A program made the position numbers and the translations under genes. The notes beneath the pieces were generated by a model that made no database searches, was not told the origin of the DNA, and saw only the letters and a list, made by a program, of their open reading frames with translations. A DNA stretch of 64,000 nucleotides from Leguminivora glycinivorella (lineage: Eukaryota > Arthropoda > Insecta > Lepidoptera > Tortricidae): the NCBI RefSeq assembly GCF_023078275.1, contig NC_062993.1, forward strand, positions 11,655,252 to 11,719,251, read 5' to 3'. Below, in pieces: positions 43,787 to 53,774 of this stretch; the stretch's first letter is position 1, and every line of letters begins with the position of its first letter.

Positions 43787-45903
43787 CCCCCATGGACTCT
43801 ATGGAGCCACAGCTCCTCCAAACGGTGGTAGAGGGCCTCTTCCCTGAGGCGCCGGAGTTCGTCCCGCCGGTGATGGCCCCCCCGGAAGGACACCCAGATG
43901 GGCCTCTCATCATCCCCCCAGTCACGGACGACGAATTTGAGTGGGCAGTGGAGCGGGTCAGGGCTACCCGCAAGGCCCCGGGACCGGACGGAGTGCCAGG
44001 GAGAGTTCTCTTCTTGGCCCTGAAACACCTGGGAGACCGCCTCAGGGCCCTCCTGGAGGACTGCCTGGTCGAGGGGACCTTCCCGGGACTCTGGAAGGAG
44101 GGACGACTATGCCTCCTCCGGAAGCAAGGACGCTCGCCGGACTCCCCAGCCGGCTACCGCCCCATCGTCCTGCTGGATGAGACCGGGAAGCTCTTCGAGC
44201 GTATCCTGGCCTCCCGCATCCAGCGGCACCTCGAAGGGACGGGCCCGAACTTAAGCGGCAATCAGTTCGGGTTCCGTGGGGGGAGGTCCACGCTGGACGC
44301 CGTGGGAACCCTCAGAGCATTTAGCGAGCTGGCGGAAGAACAGGGACAGGGAGTCGTGGCGGTGTCTCTCGATATCGCTAACGCGTTCGGCTCCCTCCCC
44401 TATGCGGTGATCGCAGAGGCACTCCGCTACCACGGGGTGCCTCTGTACCTAAGGAGGATAGTAGAGCACTACCTGACGGGGCGGGTGGTGCTCTACGAAC
44501 AGGGGGGTGTACGGAGGGCGAGGGTCATGACTTGCGGGGTTCCACAGGGGTCCGTCTTGGGGCCCCTCCTGTGGAACCTCGGTTATGACTGGGTCCTCCG
44601 CGGGGCACAACTCCCTTACATGGTCACGCTGTGTTATGCGGATGACACACTGGTGGCTGTGCGAGGGCGGGAGTTGGAGGAGGTTCTCAGGAGGGCGGCG
44701 GCTGCGACGGAGCTCACCGTCCACCGCATCGGGCTCCTCGGGCTGCGGGTCGCCATCGCAAAGACCGAAGCCATGGTCCTGGGGGGCGTGAGGCGGTGGA
44801 GGCTACAGGCAAACACGGCGCTGAGGGTGGAGGGCCAGTCTGTCCAGGTCAAGGCCAACATAAAATACTTGGGCCTTGTCCTGGACAGAAAGTGGACTTT
44901 TGAGGAGCACTTCGCAAGACTCGCTCCTCGTCTCGTGGGTGCTGCCTCGGCGCTGGGCAATCTGCTGCCCAACTTGGGAGGGCCGAACGCCCCCTGCAGG
45001 CGGCTGTTCGCGGGGGTCGTCCGGAGTATGGTGCTCTACGGAGCGCCAATCTGGGCCGGAAGGCTGCGAGAACGCACCAAGGCGTTACTCCGTCGGCCCC
45101 AGAGGGTCGTGGCCCAAAGGGCAGTCAGGGCCTACCGCACCACTTCCCATGCCGCAGCCTGCCTCCTCGCTGGCACGCCCCCATGGGAGCTGGACGCGGT
45201 GGTCCTAGCCGAAAGGTACCAGCGGAAGGTGGCAGCGAGGAGCCGGGGAGAGCCGCCGGACCCTGAGGAAGAGGAAAGAGCGGCGCGGGCAGCTGAGGAG
45301 CACCTGCGCCAACAATGGAGGGACGCCCTGGAGGATAGCCTCTATGGAACGCGAACCATAGGAGCCATCCTTCCTGTCATGGAGGACTGGCTAGGAAGAA
45401 GGAGGGGGGTCCTCACGTACCGCTTGACTCAGGTGGTGACCGGGCACGGGTGCTTTGGACACTACCTGCACCGGATAGGGAGAGAGCCGAGCACCCAGTG
45501 CCTGGACTGCGGTGTGGAGGACGATACGGCCCAGCACACCCTTGAGGAGTGTAGTCGCTGGGCCGTGGAAAGGGCTGCGCTGGTCGCAGCCACAGGACTG
45601 GTGGACCTCTCGCTGCACAGCGTCATAGGGGCGATGCTGAGCAGCGAGAGAAGATGGGATGTAGTGGCCTCCTTCTGTGAAGACGTCATGTCACAGAAGG
45701 AGGCGGCGGAAGAGAGCGCGAAGCTGCGGCTGACGCGCTGCCTCTCCGTCGAAGACGGCAGGGTCGAAGGCGACGAGCATTCTTGCGCCACGACCCTTAG
45801 TGGGGCTAGCGGGTACGGGACCCGCATTGCACCGGCCCCACTAACCTCGTCGAGGGAGGGATCAAGCGTTTCTGATCCCTCTCTCCCTAACCTGTGCGGA
45901 TGA
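43787..45903 (+). pseudogene. R1-like ORF2: reverse transcriptase and zinc finger
   Basis: About 700 codons remain open. RT motifs in order: KAPGPDGVPGRVL near the start, GYRPIVLLDETGKLFERI, NQFGFRGGRSTLDAV, VVAVSLDIANAFGSLPY, TCGVPQGSVLGPLLWNL and the catalytic YADDTLVAV. Then follow the thumb (KYLGLVLDRKWTFEEHF) and a C-terminal CCHC finger, CLDCGVEDDTAQHTLEEC. In the intact element this primes reverse transcription at a nick in target DNA. The frame matches that of 42753-43164 once the 622-bp MITE plus duplication is discounted. Strong GC bias in third positions is unlike flanking DNA. No stop or frameshift appears after the MITE. Confidence 0.9.
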
Positions 45904-46138
45904 CCTGTGACAATTCGGGGCTGCCGGAGGGCGCCATGGTGGACAGAGGAGACCCGATGATCCCATGATGCCCTCGCGAACGGCACAGAGGGCGAAACGC
46001 CGGAGTGGGGTTTAGTGGGTAAACCTCTTCCCTCCCTCTCGACAAGAGAGGGGGCCGAAGGAGGGAGTCCCACACACCCCCCCTTCAAGGCCTTCCCGCG
46101 GCTGGGGGGACGGTGCGTAACGCATTCCCCACTCCGAC
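45904..46138 (+). other. R1-like 3' UTR
   Basis: 235 bp, GC-rich. CGGAGTGGGG at 46001-46010 and CCCCACTCCG at 46127-46136 are exact inverses and enclose the last 136 nt, with CCTCCCTCTCGACAAGAGAGGG as an inner stem. Such 3' structure may be read by the element's RT. Confidence 0.65.
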
Positions 46139-46159
46139 AAAAAAAAAAAAAAAAAAAGT

Positions 46160-46510
46160 CACAGTAAGACTGCTGCCAAAAGTGTCCATCATTTATAGTC
46201 CATGAGACGAACATGACATTTTCAATTCACAGAAAAATGCGGAATGATCAAATCGACTGAGTAATTTATTTACCCTACCCGATAGGTTTCTGTATTAGAT
46301 ATGACATTCTATTATAATTATAAATCGTGCCTTAGCTACTATTTCTTTGAGGGTTTAAAATGAACAATAAACTACTTTTTATAATACGTTCAAAATACAT
46401 TCAAATTATGAAGAAAGAGAAGAATACACCACTAAAACCTAAAATCTTACAAGTGCACTATTTGTGACTTTTACGCTATACTCTATACGCGTAACGTACC
46501 TATTCTAAAA
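46160..46510. other. No gene seen
   Basis: AT-rich flank after the poly(A) tail. Confidence 0.5.
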
Positions 46511-46516
46511 AATCTA

Positions 46517-46640
46517 ACCCCCTTATTCATAAACGTACTCTAACTCTAAAGTTATCAAGCCGATAAAGTTCGTTTGTCCCTTTCTATCACACCAATACGT
46601 CGGAAAGGGACAAACGAACTTTATCGGCGTGATAATTTTA
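46517..46640. mobile_element. CCCCCTTATTCATAAACG MITE, copy 1 (right end lost)
   Basis: Shares GTTATCAAGCCGATAAAGTT and GGGACAAACGAACTTTATCG with copies at 53898-54031 and 57511-57638. The right terminus is missing here, replaced by the duplicated segment starting at 46652. Confidence 0.65.
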
Positions 46641-46651
46641 GAGTAGTTTAT

Positions 46652-47209
46652 TGTTGTAGTATTGTATACAACAAGCCTTAGTTCATAGTTTGTGTCCACA
46701 TCTTCATCACTATCACTACATAGTATAAAACAAAGTCGCTTTCTCTGTCCCTATGTCCCTATGTATGCTTAAATCTTTAAAACTACGCAACGGATTTTGA
46801 TGCGGTTTTTTTTAATAGATAGAGTGATTCTAGAGGAAGGTTTACATGTAGGTATAGTATCCGTGCGAAGCGGGGGCGGGTCGCTAGTAATAAATATGCC
46901 AAAGTCAATATTTGAAAATAGTATTAGGATTCATGTCACGAGAATATAAACATTAGCTTTCCTTAATTATGGTGGTCGGGAAGGAAAATGAAATCGCCGA
47001 CACGTTTTGGATTTTTCGGACTATAGAGACAAACAAACCTTTTCGGTGGAGGGGGAAGGGGGGTAATGTTGTAGTATTGTGTACAACAAGCCTTAGTTTA
47101 TTGTTTGTGTCCACATCTTAATAAATATGCCAAAGTCAATATTTGAAAATAGTATTAGGATTCAATGTCATGTCACGAGAATATAAACTTTACTTTTCCT
47201 TAATTATGG
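46652..47209 (+). repeat. Direct duplication, first copy carrying an insertion
   Basis: Segments 46652-46703 plus 46888-46970 are repeated at about 47067-47209 (TGTTGTAGTATTGT...CAAGCCTTAGTT...GTCCACATCT, then TAATAAATATGCC...GTATTAGG). The second copy is an uninterrupted site. Confidence 0.85.
46704..46887 (+). mobile_element. 184-bp Helitron-like insertion (TC...CTAG)
   Basis: Relative to the empty site at about 47119 the insertion begins TCATCACTATCACTACATAG and ends GGGGGCGGGTCGCTAG, with no target duplication. TC and CTAG ends without duplication are Helitron traits. The host dinucleotide is TT, where AT is usual. It includes ACGCAACGGATTTTGATGCG. Confidence 0.7.
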
Positions 47210-47564
47210 TTTTAATAATATAACATTTATTAATAAGGGGTTAAGTGGGGGTAGGAGGGAAAAGTTTCGGGCATAATCGTTCTCCACAGTCGATATTGCT
47301 CAGATAGTATAGTGTATAGTCAAACTTTTCTTTATCTCTCAGCCTACACAGACGATTGTTGCCAAAAGATTGTATCTCATATTTTACCGATTTCAAGAAA
47401 GTTGGGGTCGTTAGGAGTGTGCGTGTTCAATATAGTTACCGGTGAGAATATTGCGATATTGAACTTACTATAGGTACTTTGATAATAGTTGTTCCTTAAC
47501 CGCGTGTAAATGTCTACTTATTTCTATTCTTCTTTGCATTTTCCAGGCCTTATTAGAGTATAGC

Positions 47565-47771
47565 TGTGATGTGTAAGCATACCTAATTAGATTAAGTAGG
47601 CTAGATGCTTTATATATGGAAACTGTATTACTCATAATGATCAGCTTATTCTATCTGTATTCTAATCGACATTACATATTGATGCCTTGGAGAGTCAACA
47701 TGTGTTTCATTTATTAAACTCTACTACATCCCTACCGAATAGAACATGCACCAATAGCTTCGACCAATACA
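47565..47771 (+). repeat. 5' LTR
   Basis: 207 bp, TGTGATGTGTAAGC...CCAATACA, beginning TG and ending CA. Contains a TATATATGG stretch. Differences from the 3' LTR are at the fifth base (A against T) and in GCACCAATAG against GCACAGATAG. Confidence 0.95.
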
Positions 47772-47789
47772 TGGCGACCCTGCCAAAGC
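47772..47789 (+). other. Primer binding site
   Basis: TGGCGACCCTGCC follows the LTR immediately. TGGCGACC is complementary to the 3' end (GGTCGCCA) of some insect tRNA-Arg, the primer reported for 412/mdg1 relatives; the next bases match less well. Confidence 0.75.
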
Positions 47790-47860
47790 GTGTCAGCGTG
47801 TTGAGGAACTACGACCACTAAGGCTTCTCTGCAGCATTTCGTCGGTTTGCTATTTTCAAG

Positions 47861-48109
47861 ATGGGGAAAACTGTGTCTAGAGTGGAGAAGGAAGAGGTCA
47901 TCATAGCTCAGGCCGGTCAGGGCAATAGCGCCAGGACGAGTCAGGACATCAGCCACGCGGATGGGCAATCATACATAACGATGGCTATGGGAGTGATGAT
48001 CACCGTTATCTTCGTCTATCTCGTCTGGAAAAGGATCCACAAGTGTCTGACGCAGAAGATCGAGCGCCAGGCGGCTGCTATGGTGATGCGCAGGCGTGCG
48101 TCCGTCTAA
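47861..48109 (+). CDS. Small pre-gag ORF, predicted N-myristoylated membrane protein
   Basis: 82 codons from an ATG 72 nt after the primer site. The start MGKTVSRVE fits the N-myristoylation rule (Gly2, Ser6). A polar stretch (VIIAQAGQGNSARTSQD) follows, then one hydrophobic segment at about residues 40-57 (ITMAMGVMITVIFVYLVW), then a basic tail KRIHKCLTQKIERQ ending RRRASV, with a Cys close to the membrane. It is thus a predicted single-pass, lipid-anchored protein with a basic C-terminus. It has no gag, env or enzyme motif. Small ORFs before gag occur in some 412/mdg1-type elements, but I know no function. It is intact in a young element, which favours a real gene. Confidence 0.65.
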   Translation: MGKTVSRVEKEEVIIAQAGQGNSARTSQDISHADGQSYITMAMGVMITVIFVYLVWKRIHKCLTQKIERQAAAMVMRRRASV

Positions 48110-48189
48110 GGTGGCGGGCAGCGGCTGTCGTGGGGATTCCTGGAGCGCTGCGGATCGGCAAAGCAGTGTGAGTGTCCTACCACGAACTA

Positions 48190-48290
48190 AGTGACAAAGA
48201 CTTTCATCGGACTACCGGAAAAATCATGTAAGTGTAGTGAAGTGACAAAGACTTTCATCGGCCTGCCGGAAAATCATGTAAGTGTAGTGA
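48190..48290 (+). repeat. Two-copy 50-bp leader repeat with GTAAGTG
   Basis: AGTGACAAAGACTTTCATCG...AATCATGTAAGTGTAGTGA occurs at 48190-48240 and 48241-48290. Each copy ends with GTAAGTG (from 48228 and 48278), a good match to a 5' splice site, which could allow an alternative spliced RNA. Confidence 0.8.
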
Positions 48291-48356
48291 ATTATTTTCC
48301 TATGGACTGTAGACCTTATCGTGTGGCGTTATATTAGCTTAAGGCTCGTTATAGTT

Positions 48357-49541
48357 ATGCCAGATGTTTTAGAATTTTATAAGCGCATTAATTATTTTAA
48401 GGAATATTTGCTTAAGCTTGGGCCAGTTAGAAGAAGCGAGAAGTTAGGGCAGGAAAAATTTTCGGAAGCAAAGTCGGTTTATAACGAGTATAATGCCTAT
48501 TTAGAGATTTATATTTCAAAGGTAGAAAAGGGGGAAGTGCCCCTCGACAATAAGGTACAACAGTATATTGCGGAAGTCGAAAGAGCATATGCTAAAATAT
48601 TGCAACTGTTCGGGGAATCGCAACAATTAATTAATTCAAACATGGGTTCCAAATCGAATTTCGACTTGAAGACGGCAGTCTCTCTTTTGCCCGTCATGGA
48701 TGATACTGAAAAGGTTTCTTTGCAATTAATCGACGCCATAGAGTTGTATGGGACAATGATAGTCGAAGCTGACATCCCGGTGTTGATAAATTTCGTTTTG
48801 AAAACACGTTTGTCTTACAATGCAAAACTGCGGTTAACAGGTACCTATACCACAGTAGCGAGTTTAATTGCAGATATGAAACTTCATCTGCTAACTCGGA
48901 GGTCGGATACCGCTTTGCAGAAACAGTTGCAGACGGCTAGGCAGGCGGGAAAGAGTATAGAGCAGTTCGGTAGAGATTTAGAGGATATTTTTGTCAAGCT
49001 GACAATTTCACAAGCCAATGGTGATTCGAGTGCTTACAGTGTTCTAAAACCCCTTAATGAAAGGCAGGCTATTCACAGGTTTACCAGTGGTTTGCGAAAT
49101 GACCGGTTAAGTACGGTAATATCGGCTCGCAATTACACGTCTCTTAAAGACGCAATACAGGGTGCTAAGGATGAAGAGATTGCGATGACACCAACACCCT
49201 CAGAGCAGGTGTTCGCGGTGCGCGGTAGGGGTGCAAGAGCCCAAATAGCTTCGGGTCGTGGAAATGTATATTTCAACAGTAGGGTAGGTGCAGCGAGACA
49301 CCCGCAGTACGAGTACAGGAAAACCGAAGGACGCGCTTCCTACTTGCCCAGAGGCAGAGGCGGTGGCGCTTTCAGGGGTGGTTTACGCGGCCATGGATAT
49401 CGTAAGAGCTACGGGCATAATGGTAACGGTTTCGGACCCCGTAAGCCCCATAATAAGCAGTACGTAAACACGGCTCGTGAGTGCAATGACACGAGCGAGT
49501 CACCAGCCAGATCGTCTGATCTTCAGTTTTTTCGTAACTAA
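48357..49541 (+). CDS. gag: gag (capsid-like protein)
   Basis: 394 residues from the ATG at 48357 (MPDVLEFYKRINYF). A helical N-terminal part is followed by a capsid-like region (IPVLINFVLKTRLSYNAKLR, LHLLTRRSDTALQKQLQTAR, AIHRFTSGLRNDRLSTVI). The C-terminus is RG/RGG-rich (VRGRGARAQIASGRG, PRGRGGGAFRGGLRGHGYRK) and would bind RNA. No CCHC knuckle, as in 412/mdg1 relatives. It assembles particles around element RNA. Its end overlaps the pol frame by about 65 nt, with pol one base forward (+1), so a Gag-Pol fusion would need ribosomal frameshifting. Confidence 0.9.
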   Translation: MPDVLEFYKRINYFKEYLLKLGPVRRSEKLGQEKFSEAKSVYNEYNAYLEIYISKVEKGEVPLDNKVQQYIAEVERAYAKILQLFGESQQLINSNMGSKSNFDLKTAVSLLPVMDDTEKVSLQLIDAIELYGTMIVEADIPVLINFVLKTRLSYNAKLRLTGTYTTVASLIADMKLHLLTRRSDTALQKQLQTARQAGKSIEQFGRDLEDIFVKLTISQANGDSSAYSVLKPLNERQAIHRFTSGLRNDRLSTVISARNYTSLKDAIQGAKDEEIAMTPTPSEQVFAVRGRGARAQIASGRGNVYFNSRVGAARHPQYEYRKTEGRASYLPRGRGGGAFRGGLRGHGYRKSYGHNGNGFGPRKPHNKQYVNTARECNDTSESPARSSDLQFFRN

Positions 49542-51219
49542 CACCTTACCTTATATTATGGCCTTCGGTAACGTGAATTCAGTTCAGCTTCACGTAAATG
49601 GAAAGTCGTTGACATGGCTATTGGACACCGGAGCGTCATTGAGTGCAGTCAAATATGGTTCGATAAGACCAACAGCTCCGATGATTCACCCACACACAAC
49701 AAACGTAAATGGGCTAGGCGGTGTAATTACATCTGTTGGTTACAGCTATCTCGATTTATTTTATGAGACAAATGAATCATTTAGTCACAAATTTCATGTT
49801 TTTGAAAATTTACCGGTTGACGCGGACGGGATCCTGGGTCAGGATTTCTTAAAAAAATATAGAGGCAATATAGATTTTGAAACGGACGTTTTGAAATTGA
49901 AAAACGGTAACCGCACATCCTTTATACCGGTACGCGTTTACTCTACACATAGCAGTAACGAACAATCATTCATTGAGTTACCTTCGCGAAGTGAAATTTT
50001 TGTAAAAGTTCCCATTAATGTCGCGGGAGATTTTGTTGTTTATGCCAGCGAAGTATGCGAGGGTATTTTCATAGCAAATTCTTTGTCTAGAAGTACGGAT
50101 GGTAATTTGACTGTTAAACTATTGAACACGCGAGAGCAGGTTGTGAGGATTAAGTGTGTTACTCCCGAAATTAGGCGACTGGAGGAATTTGACGTTCTTA
50201 ATTTTGATGAATGTCCAAATAACGCCGAAAGAGTGAAACTGTTGCTTTCTTTGTTAAAATTGAATTATTTAAATTCGGAAGAAAACGCCAGCATCTCAAG
50301 TATTTGCGCTAAGTTTGCCGATATTTTTCACCTACCAGGTGATAAGCTGAATACCATGAACCTTTACGAACAAAAAATCCATTTAAAGCCTAATGAATCT
50401 CCAGTTTACAGTAAGCCATACAGATTGCCTCACTCTCAAAAAGCGGAAATTAAAAAACAAATCGATCAAATGTTACGAGATGACATAATCGAAGAGTCCT
50501 ATTCGGAATGGGCTAGTCCTTTGTTAATAGTACCTAAAAAAGCAGATTCCAGCGGGGAAAAGAAATGGAGGGTCGTAATTGACTACAGAAAAGTTAACGA
50601 GCGTATAGAGAATGACAAATTTCCATTACCGAATATTACCGAGATATTGGATTCACTGTCTGGTGCAATTTATTTCAGCACCTTGGACCTTAATCAAGGA
50701 TACTATCAAGTAAAACTCGACCCTAAGAGTAGGCAATACACGGCATTTTTGGCTGATAAGCACTACCAAATGAAGCGCCTCCCAATGGGTCTAAAAACGA
50801 GTGCTAGTGCGTTTAGCAGAGCGATGACAGTTGCAATGACGGGTTTGAATTACTTACAATGTATCGTTTACCTTGACGATATTATCGTCATGGGACGAAA
50901 TCTTCAGGAGCATAGCAAAAATTTAATAGACGTATTTTCGAGGCTGAGGAAAGTCAACTTTAAACTTAACCCACTAAAATGTACGTTTCTAAAAAAGGAA
51001 ATTTTATATTTAGGCCATTTAGTTACGTCAGATGGAATCAAACCAGATCCAAGCAAAATTTTAGCGATTAAAAATTATCCAACTCCAAAAAATGAAGATG
51101 AAGCTAGAAGGTTCGTAGCGTTTGCGAACTATTACAGAAAATTTATTCCGAAGTTTGCCGAAATAGCTCAGCCAATAAATAATTTATTTAAAAAAAAACG
51201 TAGACTTTGTATGGACTAA
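49477..51219 (+). pseudogene. pol: pol, protease and reverse transcriptase part
   Basis: An aspartic protease core (WLLDTGASLSAVKYG, later ILGQDFLKKYRG) is followed by the RT: IHLKPNESPVYSKPYRLP, WASPLLIVPKK, WRVVIDYRKVNE, FSTLDLNQGYYQVKL, RLPMGLKTSASAF and catalytic YLDDIIVMG, then FLKKEILYLGHLV and FANYYRKFIPKFAEIA. No ATG is needed at the left edge if pol is made by frameshift from gag; the first in-frame ATG is at 49486. The frame ends at 51219 because of one extra base in a nine-A run (51190-51198); RNase H continues in the next frame. Everything else appears intact. Confidence 0.9.
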
Positions 51220-53197
51220 TGAATGTTCAGATGCATTTAATACCCTAAAAACAGCAATGAGTAACCCACCATTGCTACAATATCCTAACTTTTCAGAAGA
51301 TAACGAGTTTAGAATACACACCGATGCGTCAGGGATAGCGATAGGCTGCGTTTTATCAAACGGAGATGGTTTACCTGTTGCTTACGCCAGTAGACCCCTG
51401 AACAAAGCGGAGAAAAATTATCCCACCATTGAGAAAGAGCTTTTAGCTATTTTGTGGGGAATAAAATATTTCAGACCTTATTTATTTGGACGACGTTTCA
51501 GAGTAATTACGGATCATAGGCCGTTAGTCTATTTATTTAACATGAAGGATCCCTCCAGCCGCCTAACCAAGTTCAAATTGTATTTACAGGAGTACGATTT
51601 TGTGGTAGAGTATTTGAAAGGTAAAGATAATGTGGCTGCAGACGCATTATCAAGGGTTGAGATAACTAGTGAACAGCTGAAAGACATGAGTGAAAGAGTT
51701 ATGTTCGTAACAACACGTGGGCAAAAGAAGCGAATGGAAGAGAAAGAAAGGCAAAAAAATGCCGGCACTACGGATTTCCAAAACGGTTGGATTGATCACC
51801 CAAACGTGGCCGAAATTCTAAAAAAACCTAACAATTCAACACAATTAAGTTTTAATTCAGAAGAGTATCGCAAGTGTGCGAAAATGAATGATTGTATTTA
51901 TAGCAGAAACAATACGTTTGTATATACACCCTCATTGTCACTTATTAGCGTTGCACCAGTATCCCTATCATGTATGAAACGAGCTTTCTTCATGAGGGAA
52001 TTGGAAGCTTTCTGCAATATTATAAACATTAACGAAATATGCGTTATTAAAAACAAAGACAATGAAAAGATTATCAAAGAGCTAGCTCAACATATAAAAA
52101 ATATAAGTAAGTGGTCCGGGCCACGACTATGTATTATAAAGGGTGCAAAAGAAGTAAAGAATAAAGATGACAGGCGAGTCATCATGAATGATTTTCATAT
52201 CTTACCCACTAGCGGACACGCGGGTATGCGTAGGATGACGAATAATATAAAACGTCACTACTACTGGCCAAGCATGGAAAATGACATAAAAGCTTTTGTA
52301 AAAAAATGCGATAAATGCCAAAAGCAAAAATTCCATAAACACATAAAAGAACCGATGTCTATTACTACCACAGCCACATCGGCATGTGAAAAAGTGTATC
52401 TAGATCTAGTTGGCCCTTTAACTAAAGATAACAACGGGTATAGTTACATATTGACGATACAGTGCGAGCTCACTAAGTACGTATGGGCTTACCCATTACC
52501 CAATAAAGAGACCGAAACGGTCGCGCGAGCATTCGTTGAAGGTTTTATTTTACATTACGGCATCCCGCGCGAGATAGCAACAGACCGAGGTTCTGAATTT
52601 ATTTCTTCAACTATGCGAAATACGTGTAAATTGTTAAAAATAAATCAGATACAATCCACGGCATATCACCATGAGAGTCTCGGTTCTTTGGAGAACTCTC
52701 ATAAGGCCCTGGGAGCTTTCCTCAGAATCCAGACGGATAACCAGGCTCACGAATGGAGCAACTGGCTTCAATTCTGGTGCTTCAGTTATAACACGACTAT
52801 GCATTCTGAAACTAAGTATACTCCCTTCGAATTAGTATTCGGAAAACTTTGTAATTTACCAACTAATATAACTAATAATAATATAGATCCTGTGTATAAC
52901 TTCGATGATTATCCGATAGCTTTAAGGTATAGATTGCAAAAGGCTCAGGAAGACGCCAGAAATAATTTAATTATGTCAAAGCAGTTAAGAAAAGAAAGAT
53001 ATGATAAAACATGTAATCCAATTAAGTATAAAATAGGCGATTTATTATTAGTGAAAAAAGAAGGACGTGAAAAAATGGACCCAGTGTATTTAGGTCCATA
53101 CTCTGTTATTGAAGACATGGATGTTAATGTAAAAGTTTCTATAGGAAATAAACAAAATGTAATCCATAAAAATAGAACTATTCCTTATTTTATGTAA
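51197..53197 (+). pseudogene. pol: pol, RNase H and integrase part
   Basis: Continues the polyprotein after the A-run shift. RNase H: FRIHTDASGIAIGCVLSN, YPTIEKELLAILWGIKYFRP, VITDHRPLVYLF, DNVAADALSRV. Integrase: an HHCC zinc site (His residues in HILPTSGHAGM, CDKCQK), DDE residues in YLDLVGP, IATDRGSEF and SLENSHKALG, then a GPY-type C-terminal region (KYKIGDLLLVKKEG, YLGPYSVIE). It would insert cDNA in the nucleus, with a TAGC duplication seen here. The stop at 53197 is natural; no env follows. Confidence 0.9.
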
Positions 53198-53431
53198 CGA
53201 GTTATGCTAGTAATAAGTTAGTCATAATCATTGACTCATCGGTGCACCAGGTGTGCGTCACATTTCATTATATTATTGTTATCGTAACCTAAGAGAGTAA
53301 TCACCTCACCATAATTATGAGCGTGTCGTATTATACAATAACACATAAAAGTGATTGACCTGTATTTTTATTGTAGGTTAATTTGAAAGTTTGTTAAACA
53401 TGATTTTTTTTGTGTAATATTTTTTTTTCTT

Positions 53432-53435
<4 letters not shown>
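53198..53435 (+). other. 3' non-coding region of the LTR element
   Basis: About 240 bp, T-rich before the polypurine tract. No open frame of note, so there is no env gene. Confidence 0.8.
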
Positions 53436-53436
<1 letters not shown>

Positions 53437-53469
<33 letters not shown>

Positions 53470-53473
53470 AAGG
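53437..53473 (+). promoter_or_regulatory. Polypurine tract
   Basis: A run of A, then GGGGGGGAAGG directly before the 3' LTR TGTG. It would prime plus-strand DNA synthesis. Confidence 0.85.
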
Positions 53474-53680
53474 TGTGTTGTGTAAGCATACCTAATTAGA
53501 TTAAGTAGGCTAGATGCTTTATATATGGAAACTGTATTACTCATAATGATCAGCTTATTCTATCTGTATTCTAATCGACATTACATATTGATGCCTTGGA
53601 GAGTCAACATGTGTTTCATTTATTAAACTCTACTACATCCCTACCGAATAGAACATGCACAGATAGCTTCGACCAATACA
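53474..53680 (+). repeat. 3' LTR
   Basis: 207 bp, 204 of them identical to the 5' LTR, ending CCAATACA and followed by the TAGC duplication. Confidence 0.95.
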
Positions 53681-53774
53681 TAGCCACAGAATATATAATA
53701 GTACTTTGGTAACTAATCATAGGTTTTGGCGTTCGCATAGTTTTAAGAAAATGACTATCGCCTGATCTACCACT

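Larger units (their letters stand above)
42745..46158 (+). mobile_element. 5'-truncated R1-clade LINE with nested hAT MITE
   Basis: Non-LTR retrotransposon lacking ORF1 and the endonuclease domain, beginning in the linker between endonuclease and RT and ending in a poly(A) tail (about 46139-46158). GC-rich coding contrasts with AT-rich flanks. A 614-bp MITE at 43165-43778 splits it. The RT and the C-terminal CCHC finger identify the R1 clade. It lies in ordinary DNA here and not in 28S rDNA, so it could be a non-rDNA R1 relative or an off-target copy. Confidence 0.88.
47561..53684 (+). mobile_element. 412/mdg1-like Ty3/Gypsy LTR retrotransposon
   Basis: Body 47565-53680 (6116 bp) flanked by the 4-bp duplication TAGC (47561-47564, 53681-53684). 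Order: LTR, primer site, small ORF, tandem-repeat leader, gag, pol (protease, RT, RNase H, integrase), polypurine tract, LTR. No env lies in the 276 bp after pol. LTRs differ at 3 of 207 positions, so the insertion is recent. The only coding break seen is a one-base length change in an A run between RT and RNase H. Confidence 0.95.

Noticed and set aside
43744..45618. Several other-frame ORFs in the R1-like element, including a 250-codon minus frame to 46214
   Set aside because: GC-rich shadows of the RT gene without motifs of their own.
42680..46185. Target-site duplication of the R1-like LINE
   Set aside because: TGTAACACTGCC upstream and AGTAAGACTGCTGCC downstream look alike but are too diverged and too far from the 5' edge.
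53198..53435. env gene of the LTR element
   Set aside because: Only about 240 bp, no open frame or signal peptide; the element is env-less.
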